This document shows positions 33,684 to 40,362 of a stretch of DNA of 64,000 bases, in pieces (the first letter of the stretch is position 1; each line of letters opens with the position of its first letter). The stretch is from an uncultured Oscillospiraceae bacterium (GTDB taxonomy: Bacteria > Bacillota > Clostridia > Oscillospirales > Acutalibacteraceae), in the NCBI GenBank assembly GCA_958366985.1, contig CATXDC010000002.1, forward strand, positions 164,695 through 228,694, read 5' to 3'. The notes below the pieces were generated by a model, which was not told the origin of the DNA, did not search any database, and was given only the letters and a program-made list of their open reading frames with translations. The translations under genes were made by a program, and so were the position numbers.

Positions 33684-33782
33684 ACTTTTGAACTCAAATT
33701 ATGAAGTGAGTGTTTTATCGGTTGGAGGATTTAGTGTTTATTATGGCTTTTAATGAAAGCTCTTTGATATCCATTTCCGAAT

Positions 33783-33794
33783 GAGTGCTCACTC
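33783..33794 (+). promoter_or_regulatory. Palindrome 2, candidate TetR operator
   Basis: GAGTG-CT-CACTC, in the context GAATGAGTGCTCACTC, lies just upstream of the AAGGAGG ribosome binding site. It is the kind of site bound by fatty-acid-type TetR regulators; the tetR gene is the last gene of this operon. Confidence 0.6.
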
Positions 33795-33815
33795 TAAAAG
33801 AAGGAGGAAACGATA

Positions 33816-34586
33816 GTGTTAACTAAAACCGATCCCAGAGCTGCTGCTTATGTAAATCTTTATGCAGTTTTGGGTGCATGCGAAAATCTCTGCGAGCTGG
33901 ATCCGGCGGCGAGAGCATTGCTTACAAACAAAAAGCCTCTTAAAGTAGCTTTTGAGGTGAAGGACGGTCCTGCCGCAACTCTTCTCTTTAAGAACGGCCG
34001 CTGCAGAATGGAAGATGGAGTTGCACCGGACAGCGACATTAAGCTTCCCTTCTCATCATGCGAAAAATTCAACGGTCTGCTTGACGGAACCACAACACCT
34101 ATTCCGTCGAAGGGATTTACTCACATCAAGTTCCTTCTTAAGAGCTTTGTACCTCTTACGGATCTTCTTTCAAAATATCTTCGTCCCTCTGAGGAAGATC
34201 TGAAAGATCCTAAGTTCCGTGAAATAAGCACAATACTTACCCTTTATGTTGCCGGTGTCGCAATTGCACAGATTGCAAATAACGACCAGAGCGGTAAGTT
34301 CAGCGCAAACCTCATCCCCGATGGAGATATTGCAATGAACGTTAAGGGCAGTGTAGGTCTTACTCTCAGAGTTAAGAATCACAGAATCATCGCTCTTAAA
34401 AAGCGCTGTGATAATCCCAGAGCAGTTATGGAATTCTCCAGCATCGACGTTGCCGGCGATCTTCTTGCAGGAAAGCTCAGCGCAATGGCATGTATCTGCG
34501 ACGGTTCAATCGCAATGAGCGGTATGATCAACATGATAGACAATGCGAATAGAATACTGGATAGAGTAAGCCAGTACTTATCATAA
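33816..34586 (+). CDS. Tandem SCP2-type (sterol carrier) protein
   Basis: A 256-residue soluble protein with two SCP2-like halves. The first (about 30-110) has VAFEVKDGPAATLLFKNG and LPFSSCEKFNGLLDG. The second (about 160-256) has FSANLIPDGDIAMNVKG and the clear C-terminal signature MEFSSIDVAGDLLAGKLSAM, CDGSIAMSGMINMIDNANRIL. SCP2 domains bind sterols, fatty acids, acyl-CoA and other hydrophobic ligands in a tunnel. There is no signal peptide, so the ligand is handled in the cytosol. The start is GTG behind AAGGAGG with 8-base spacing. It is first in the operon with an aminotransferase, transketolase subunits, a second SCP2 protein and tetR. Confidence 0.75.
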   Translation: MLTKTDPRAAAYVNLYAVLGACENLCELDPAARALLTNKKPLKVAFEVKDGPAATLLFKNGRCRMEDGVAPDSDIKLPFSSCEKFNGLLDGTTTPIPSKGFTHIKFLLKSFVPLTDLLSKYLRPSEEDLKDPKFREISTILTLYVAGVAIAQIANNDQSGKFSANLIPDGDIAMNVKGSVGLTLRVKNHRIIALKKRCDNPRAVMEFSSIDVAGDLLAGKLSAMACICDGSIAMSGMINMIDNANRILDRVSQYLS

Positions 34587-34601
34587 CGGGAGGAACCAAG
34601 G

Positions 34602-35855
34602 ATGAAGCTTTATAAGTTTGAAAAAAGCCATGAAATGTTTAAAAAGGCTTTTAATGTAATCCCCTCCGGTATTTACGGTCATCAGGGACCGTCAGAGGGA
34701 TGCTATATTCCCAACAATGTTTTCCCCATGTTCTCCGAGCATGCAAAGGGAAGCAAGTTCTGGGATCTTGACGGAAATGAGTTTATTGACTATATGTGCG
34801 GCTACGGCCCCAACGTTTTGGGCTATTGTGACCCCGATGTTGACGCTGCCGCTCTCGAACAGCTTAAGAAAGAAAACTGCGTTACAATTCCCTCTGCAAA
34901 GATGGTAGAGTTCGCAGAACTTCTTGTTGATACAGTTGCCTGTGCAGACTGGGCATTCTTTGCTAAAAACGGCGGTGACGTAACTTCGCTTGCTGTTATG
35001 ACAGCCCGTGCAGCTACAAGACGCAAGAAGATAGTTTTCTTCAACGGATATTATCACGGCGTTGCTCCATGGACACAGAAGCTCGATTATCCGGGTATTC
35101 TCGAAGAGGAAGTTGCCAATAATATCTATATTGATTTCAACGATTTCCCTGCACTGGAAAAGGTGTTCAATGAGTATAAGGGCGAAATAGCCGGTCTTAT
35201 TTCAACACCTTATATGCATGGTAACTTTGTTGATAACTTCTTCCCCGATGAGGGTTACTGGCAGAAGGTTCGCAAGCTCTGCGACGATCACGGCGTAGTT
35301 CTTATCATCGACGACGTTCGTGCAGGCTTCCGTCTTGACCTTGCAGGTTCCGACCACTTCTTCGGATTCAAGGCAGACCTTATCTGCTTCTGTAAAGCTC
35401 TTGCAAACGGCTACAACGTTTCAGCTCTGTGCGGACGTGAATCCCTTAAGGATGCCGTCAGCTCCCTGACATATACAGGAAGCTACTGGATGAGCGCAGT
35501 TCCCTTTGCAGCAGGTATTGCATGTATCAACAAGATGAAAGCTCTTAATACACCCGCTATGTTTGATAAGCTCGGCAGAGAGCTTACAGACGGCTTTGTA
35601 AAAGCAGGTAAAGAGCACGGATTTGATCTTGTTGTATCCGGCGCACCTTCACTGTTCTATCTGAGAACAGCAAATGACGACTCCCTCATGCTTCATCAGC
35701 AGTGGGTAGCCGAGTGTGTACAGAGAGGTATCTTCATCACTTCTCACCACAACCACTTTATCAACGCATCTCTTACTCATGAAGAAATCAACCGTTCGAT
35801 TGAAATTGCGGAAGATGCATTCAAGGCAGTAAGAAAGAATAATCCCGACGCATAA
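34602..35855 (+). CDS. Class III PLP aminotransferase (HemL-like fold)
   Basis: A 417-residue fold-type I PLP enzyme related to glutamate-1-semialdehyde aminomutase. FWDLDGNEFIDYMCGYGPNVLGYCDP is the N-terminal signature; the PLP-lysine is K265 in CFCKALANGYNV, and the ring-nitrogen Asp is D237 in LIIDDVRAGFRL. The usual NSGTEA phosphate-binding loop reads NGGDVTS (123-129), so the phosphate site is unusual and true HemL function is unlikely. No other tetrapyrrole genes are near. The substrate is unknown; operon partners suggest an amino or keto compound that is hydrophobic or made by a transketolase. ATG start behind GGGAGG, 15 bp after the SCP2 gene. Confidence 0.85.
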   Translation: MKLYKFEKSHEMFKKAFNVIPSGIYGHQGPSEGCYIPNNVFPMFSEHAKGSKFWDLDGNEFIDYMCGYGPNVLGYCDPDVDAAALEQLKKENCVTIPSAKMVEFAELLVDTVACADWAFFAKNGGDVTSLAVMTARAATRRKKIVFFNGYYHGVAPWTQKLDYPGILEEEVANNIYIDFNDFPALEKVFNEYKGEIAGLISTPYMHGNFVDNFFPDEGYWQKVRKLCDDHGVVLIIDDVRAGFRLDLAGSDHFFGFKADLICFCKALANGYNVSALCGRESLKDAVSSLTYTGSYWMSAVPFAAGIACINKMKALNTPAMFDKLGRELTDGFVKAGKEHGFDLVVSGAPSLFYLRTANDDSLMLHQQWVAECVQRGIFITSHHNHFINASLTHEEINRSIEIAEDAFKAVRKNNPDA

Positions 35856-35869
35856 ATAAAGGGCATTGA

Positions 35870-35895
35870 CGGAGAGAGGCGGAGTCCTCTCTCCG
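35870..35895 (+). other. Intra-operon hairpin between aminotransferase and transketolase genes
   Basis: CGGAGAGAGG and CCTCTCTCCG form a perfect 10-bp stem with a 6-base loop in the only long gap (82 bp) of the operon. No T-run follows, so it is not a terminator. An mRNA processing or stabilising role is inference. Confidence 0.6.
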
Positions 35896-35937
35896 GTTAG
35901 AATTATAAAATTGAAATCATAAGGAGGTTTATTCAAT

Positions 35938-36807
35938 ATGCCACTCACCAAGCAGGAATGGCTTGACCTTGAAGCAAAAGCCAATCAGCTTCGCCACACT
36001 TGCCTTGATACAACTCTTTGTGCAGGCAGCGGACACATCGGCGGAAGCCTCAGTTCAATGGACATTCTTACAATCCTCTATTACAAGTACATGAGACTTA
36101 AAAAGGACGATCCCGATTGGGAGGATCGTGACCGCTTCATCCTCAGTAAGGGACATATCGGTATCGGTTATGCCGGACTTCTCTGCGATATGGGATGGAA
36201 TGATCCTGCACAGCTTAAAACATTCAACCTTACAAATTCAAAGATGGGCGTTCACCTTGACAGCAATAAGGTTAAGGGCGTAGACGCATCAACAGGTTCC
36301 CTTGGCCACGGTCTTTCAATTGCCGTTGGTACAGCTCTTGCGGCAAGAGTACAGGGTAAGGATTATATGACTTTCTGCCTTCTCGGCGACGGTGAATGCG
36401 ACGAAGGTTCCAACTGGGAAGCAGCAATGTCTGCCGGTCAGTTCAATACAACAAATCTTATTTCTTTTGTTGACCGTAACCACATGATGATGGATGGTCC
36501 CACAGAGAATGAGATGAAGCTCGAGCCCTTTGCAGATAAGTGGAGAGCATTCGGCTTCGATGTTTACGAAGTTGACGGACACAACTTCAAAGAGCTTGCA
36601 GACGCTATCGATAAGGGCTATGCAGCAACAGAAAAGCCCGTTATGATTATTGCAAATACAGTTAAGGGCGCCGGAATCAGCTTTATGGAGAACGATTACA
36701 AGTGGCACTATGGTGCTATTGACCAGGATCTTCACGACAAGGCTGCAAAAGATCTTGATGAGTATTACAAAAAACGTGTTGAACGTGTTGAAAGGGAGGC
36801 GAAGTAA
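35938..36807 (+). CDS. Transketolase N-terminal subunit
   Basis: A 289-residue thiamine-diphosphate enzyme subunit. SGHIGGSLSSMDIL (H33), ILSKGHIGIGYAG and GSLGHGLSIAVG bind substrate and cofactor, and the TPP motif is GDGE (150-153) ... N181. The stretch after it reads VDRNHMMMDGPT, where common transketolases have a polar N-G-x-Q-x-DG, so the active-site wall is unusual. Clostridia often split transketolase in two chains, and steroid-17,20-desmolase DesAB of Clostridium scindens has the same split form. Codon use avoids ATA and favours ATC/TTC, as in adhE. It abuts the C-terminal subunit gene by 2 bp. Confidence 0.88.
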   Translation: MPLTKQEWLDLEAKANQLRHTCLDTTLCAGSGHIGGSLSSMDILTILYYKYMRLKKDDPDWEDRDRFILSKGHIGIGYAGLLCDMGWNDPAQLKTFNLTNSKMGVHLDSNKVKGVDASTGSLGHGLSIAVGTALAARVQGKDYMTFCLLGDGECDEGSNWEAAMSAGQFNTTNLISFVDRNHMMMDGPTENEMKLEPFADKWRAFGFDVYEVDGHNFKELADAIDKGYAATEKPVMIIANTVKGAGISFMENDYKWHYGAIDQDLHDKAAKDLDEYYKKRVERVEREAK

Positions 36808-36809
36808 TC

Positions 36810-37820
36810 ATGGCAGGAGGACTTGTTTACACAGCGGTTGGCTCAGAAGCAATGGCTACTGCGGAGTATTACGGAAAAGCAATGTGCGAACTTGGAAGAG
36901 AGCATCCCGAGGTTGTCGCACTTACAGCTGACCTTGCAGGTTCAACAAAGATCGGCGTATTCGGAAAAGAGTTCCCCGACCGTTTCTTTGACGTAGGTAT
37001 CGCTGAGCAGAATATGTTCGGTATTGCAGCTGGTATGGCTAAAGCAGGACTTGTTCCTTTCGTATCTACAATGTCCGCTTTCGCAACAATGCGTGTTGCC
37101 GACCAGATCCATGCAGATATCTGCTATCAGAACGTTAACGTTAAAATCATCGGAAGCCATGCCGGTACATCTTTCGGTCAGGCTGGCTCCACACACCATG
37201 CCATCGTTGATATGGGATGCCTTCTTACATTCCCCAACATGACATACATCTGCCCCGCAGACGGTATGGAAACCGTTAATGCAGTTCGTGCAGCTTATGA
37301 GACTCCCGGTCCGGTTTATATCCGTATCAACCGTGGATTCGACCGTATTCTCTATACAGATACAGAGTATGGCTTCCAGCTTGGCAAGGCTCATACAGTT
37401 CATGAGGGTACAGATATTACAGTTATCGCCTGCGGTTCCTGCGTATATCAGGCTCTTCAGGCAGCAAAATCACTTGAGGCAACAGACGGCCTTAAAGTCA
37501 GAGTTCTCAATATGCATACTCTTAAGCCTCTCGATGTTGAAGCAGTTCAGAAGGCTATTGTTGATACACGCCGCATCATCACCGCTGAGGACCACAACGT
37601 AATCAACGGTCTTGGAACAGCTGTTGCAGACGTTATCGCTCAGTACGGTAAGGGCTGCGCCTTCAAGAAGCTCGGACATCCCGATAAATTTGCACCTATC
37701 GGTCTTCACGAGGATATTATGTCCATGGTCGGCATCGACGCCAACGGCATCATCGACGCTGTCCGTGAGGTTATGCATAAGGACTTTGAAGAGGACGATT
37801 CATGGGATGACGAGGTGTAA
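36810..37820 (+). CDS. Transketolase C-terminal subunit
   Basis: A 336-residue partner that completes the TPP enzyme. The catalytic Glu that activates the aminopyrimidine ring is E66 in DVGIAEQNMFGIAAGMAKAG. THHAIVDMGCLLTFPNMTYICPADGMET is the pyrimidine-binding domain, and VYIRINRG and VLNMHTLKPLD mark the C-terminal domain. Together with the N-terminal subunit it should transfer or remove a ketol unit. It may be a pentose-phosphate transketolase, but its neighbours (SCP2 genes and an aminotransferase) point to a special substrate. ATG after GGGAGGCGAAG. Confidence 0.88.
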   Translation: MAGGLVYTAVGSEAMATAEYYGKAMCELGREHPEVVALTADLAGSTKIGVFGKEFPDRFFDVGIAEQNMFGIAAGMAKAGLVPFVSTMSAFATMRVADQIHADICYQNVNVKIIGSHAGTSFGQAGSTHHAIVDMGCLLTFPNMTYICPADGMETVNAVRAAYETPGPVYIRINRGFDRILYTDTEYGFQLGKAHTVHEGTDITVIACGSCVYQALQAAKSLEATDGLKVRVLNMHTLKPLDVEAVQKAIVDTRRIITAEDHNVINGLGTAVADVIAQYGKGCAFKKLGHPDKFAPIGLHEDIMSMVGIDANGIIDAVREVMHKDFEEDDSWDDEV

Positions 37821-37823
37821 TAT

Positions 37824-38642
37824 ATGGCAGTTACAAAAGAAGATATTTATTCAAGTAAAATATTTCTCAACTGCGCCCTCCCTCTGGCAAAGGTAATAGC
37901 TACTGATATACCGTCACTTGGTGCAAAGTTTAAAAACACCCATGCGGTAGTTCAGGTAAGCGCACTTGATCCGGATGCTCCCGAGGGAAAGGTTGCAACT
38001 CATTTTGTCATCAACGGCCTTGACGACTGGCAGGTACATGCCGGACGTGTTGACCGTGATCCCCATGTAGAGCTTCAGTTTAAGAGCATTCCCGCCCTTA
38101 ACAAATTCTTCAAGGGTAAAATGGGACCTGACTGCATTCCGAAAATCAAGGTTAAAAAGGCAAAATATGTGCCTACCCTTGTTTCAATAGTACAGGTGCT
38201 TCTTAAAATGTCCGCAGTTCTCGGCGCTAAAGAGCCGCCTACAGATCCGGATATGAAAAAGCTCACATGTAAATGCTATTTCTATCTTATAACAAGCGGT
38301 ATCAGCCAGCTTAACAAGGCAGGCCATGAGGAGATTAAGAACTGGACTACTCCCAGCCCCGACCGTGTTTATGCAATGGCTATTGACTGCGATCCCGACT
38401 GCTCGGCATACATCCGTATAAAGGCGGGTAAATCCAAGGCAGGAAGAGGAACATATAAGCGTTCATTACCTTTCTTCCTTATGCGTTTCCCCAACTACGA
38501 TGATGCCATGGGTATTCTTTTCGGAACAGCCGATATGCTTGACTCACTCAAGGAAGGCAAGCTTATTCTTGACGGAGCTCCTGAGTTCGCCGGTCAGATA
38601 GGTAATTTCATGCTTGAGGTTGCAGCTCTTGCCAAAGGCTAA
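37824..38642 (+). CDS. SCP2-like protein, second copy
   Basis: A 272-residue soluble protein distantly like the first SCP2 gene. HFVINGLDDWQVHAGRVDRDPHVELQFKSIPALNKFFKG is one SCP2-like half, and FPNYDDAMGILFGTADMLDSLKEGKLILDGAPEFAGQIGNFM the other. It is more diverged than the first copy, and assignment rests on pattern and context. It has no signal peptide. It starts 3 bp after the transketolase subunit, behind GAGGTG. Two carriers around one enzyme set suggest separate substrate and product binding or a heteromeric complex; that is inference. Confidence 0.6.
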   Translation: MAVTKEDIYSSKIFLNCALPLAKVIATDIPSLGAKFKNTHAVVQVSALDPDAPEGKVATHFVINGLDDWQVHAGRVDRDPHVELQFKSIPALNKFFKGKMGPDCIPKIKVKKAKYVPTLVSIVQVLLKMSAVLGAKEPPTDPDMKKLTCKCYFYLITSGISQLNKAGHEEIKNWTTPSPDRVYAMAIDCDPDCSAYIRIKAGKSKAGRGTYKRSLPFFLMRFPNYDDAMGILFGTADMLDSLKEGKLILDGAPEFAGQIGNFMLEVAALAKG

Positions 38643-38668
38643 GGCAAAGCTTTAAACGGAGACACTGC

Positions 38669-39337
38669 ATGGATAGTTCAAAAAATAAAACTGCTTCCCC
38701 GTTTAAATCTACTACGGCGGACAGAAGACGCCGGGTATTTGAAGCGGCTATAAACGAGTTTGCCGCCAAAGGTTTCAATGCGGCGAATATAAATACAATA
38801 GCCAAATCTGCGGGGATAAGCATAGGCTCAATGTACAGTTACTTTGAGTCTAAGGAGGATCTGTTTCTGGCGGTTATGGATCATTGTCTTGAGATGATGT
38901 ATAAACTGCTTTCGGGGGTGGATACCACCAAGGGCGTTGTAAATGCATTTGAAGAAATGCTCCGCCTTGCAAGGGAGTCCGCCACCGAAAACCCGCAGAT
39001 GCATCAGATCTATCTGGACTGTTCGTCACAGAGCCTGCGAAATCTTTCCGAAAGAATATCGGATCATGCGGAGGCGGTAACGGTAAGGCTTTACCGTGAA
39101 CTTCTCAGTTATGACAAAGCCATCGGCAGAGTACGCAAGGACCTTGATGTCAATGCCACGGCGTTTATGCTCGACAATCTTGTAATGATGTATCAGTTTT
39201 CTTTTGCTTCCGGATACTATGCCGAGCGTAAAAAGCTGTTTATAGGCAGCAGGGAACTGGGTGACAGCGATGAGCTTATAGAATCCATGACTGATTTTGT
39301 GCGCAGAGCCGTTGAGCCTCAACAGCCGCAGCCGTAA
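38669..39337 (+). CDS. TetR-family regulator, last gene of SCP2 operon
   Basis: A 222-residue regulator. Its helix-turn-helix (about 20-65) reads RVFEAAINEFAAKGFNAANIN and GISIGSMYSYFESKEDLF, a classical TetR N-terminus. The C-terminal ligand domain is about 150 residues with an Asp/Glu/Arg-rich surface. It lies 26 bp after the second SCP2 gene, so it is cotranscribed and probably autoregulates. The two palindromes upstream of the operon are its likely sites. Its codon use is less biased than that of the enzymes before it, as expected for a regulator. Confidence 0.9.
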   Translation: MDSSKNKTASPFKSTTADRRRRVFEAAINEFAAKGFNAANINTIAKSAGISIGSMYSYFESKEDLFLAVMDHCLEMMYKLLSGVDTTKGVVNAFEEMLRLARESATENPQMHQIYLDCSSQSLRNLSERISDHAEAVTVRLYRELLSYDKAIGRVRKDLDVNATAFMLDNLVMMYQFSFASGYYAERKKLFIGSRELGDSDELIESMTDFVRRAVEPQQPQP

Positions 39338-39358
39338 AAAACGATAATAAAATCAATT

Positions 39359-39391
39359 AACCCCTGTGAGTTATATCTCACAGGGGTTTTT
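39359..39391. terminator. Bidirectional terminator
   Basis: AACCCCTGTGAG and CTCACAGGGGTT form a 12-bp stem with a TTATAT loop, then TTTTG. It ends the SCP2 operon and the convergent araC gene. Confidence 0.93.
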
Positions 39392-39399
39392 GTCTGTGT

Positions 39400-40206
39400 T
39401 TATAAAATTACCGACGGAGTTTTTCTGTAAGCTGAGGGGGACAGACCGAACGCCTTTTTGAATGCAAGGCAGAAGTGGAACTGATTTGAGTATCCCAGAG
39501 CGTCAGAAACATCTCCCACGGAAAGAGAGCTGTCTTTCAGCATTTCCTTTGCTTTTCCGAGACGTACTTTTTGTATATAAGCGTTTGGGGAAGAGCCTGT
39601 TTCAGCGGAAAAAATCTTTCTGAACATTCTTTCAGAGAGGTGAAGCATTTCCGAAAGCTCAGAAACACTTACGCTGTCATAGTGCTGTTTTATATATTCA
39701 ATTGCTTCACAGATCTCTCTGTGATATGGCGTTACCAGAGTTTCGCTCCTGCAATATTTTCCCGCAAGCTCTAGATAATAAAGTGAAAAAATACTGCTGC
39801 AAAATGAGGGGAACAGCTTTTCATCCCATTCTTTTGAGTCGAAAAGTTTTGAGAGAAGCTCATTTTCCTCAGATGAAAAAGGAACGGAGTATACAGTTTT
39901 CTTTTCGAAAACAGGAGGCACAGAGGATGAATTAAAACGCATCACCCAGTATGAAGCATTAGATGAAATATCTATAAAATCCTTGCTGTCAGCGATGATT
40001 ATATCTCCTGATGATAGGGAAAATTCAGCGGATTTTAAAATAATAACCCCTGTTCCGTCAATTATTCTTATAAATGTATAGTCTGATTTAATGGGCAGAA
40101 CGGCGCTGTTTTCTTTAGCAGCGTGAAAGGTGTCGCCGTTAAATATTTCTATAAGTTTCGGAGAAAACTGTGTACCGCTTTCACAGGGATTTAAGTATTT
40201 TTTCAA
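39400..40206 (-). CDS. AraC-family transcriptional regulator
   Basis: A 268-residue regulator. The C-terminal double helix-turn-helix (about 165-268) shows ICEAIEYIKQHYDSVSVSEL and SNQFHFCLAFKKAFGLSPSAYRK, the AraC signature. The N-terminal half has a cupin-like ligand domain (GDTFHAAKENSAVLP ... FTRIIDG type strands). The start is a TTG at 40206 after GAGGTGAACAA; longer frames read through about 45 residues of non-coding-like sequence. It is divergent from the endoglycoceramidase-like gene, which it very likely activates in response to a sugar or lipid signal. Confidence 0.88.
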   Translation of the reverse strand: MKKYLNPCESGTQFSPKLIEIFNGDTFHAAKENSAVLPIKSDYTFIRIIDGTGVIILKSAEFSLSSGDIIIADSKDFIDISSNASYWVMRFNSSSVPPVFEKKTVYSVPFSSEENELLSKLFDSKEWDEKLFPSFCSSIFSLYYLELAGKYCRSETLVTPYHREICEAIEYIKQHYDSVSVSELSEMLHLSERMFRKIFSAETGSSPNAYIQKVRLGKAKEMLKDSSLSVGDVSDALGYSNQFHFCLAFKKAFGLSPSAYRKTPSVIL

Positions 40207-40362
40207 ATTGTTCACCTCGTCTGATTTAATTATATCAGCACCATTTATAAAAATCAAATCAATCAGTCCGTAATGTGTATAAACTATGCCGAAAAAGGTA
40301 TGTTGTTTTCTGTTTGGCTGAGTATAATAAAAACATATCAATTTTAAAGGAGCAGCGGTTTT

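Larger units (their letters stand above)
33390..33815 (+). other. Regulatory region of the SCP2-transketolase operon
   Basis: An A+T-rich region of about 430 bp with no gene on either strand. It holds a consensus promoter and two related palindromes (described separately). The part 33390-33520 shows nothing I can interpret. The distance from promoter to first start is about 130 bp, long enough for leader control. Confidence 0.6.

Noticed and set aside
33700..33720. Third TetR half-site after the SCP2 operon promoter
   Set aside because: GAGTGTTTT shares only one arm with the palindromes and has no inverted partner.
34602..35855. hemL (glutamate-1-semialdehyde aminomutase)
   Set aside because: The GTEA loop is replaced, no heme genes are nearby, and the operon context points elsewhere.
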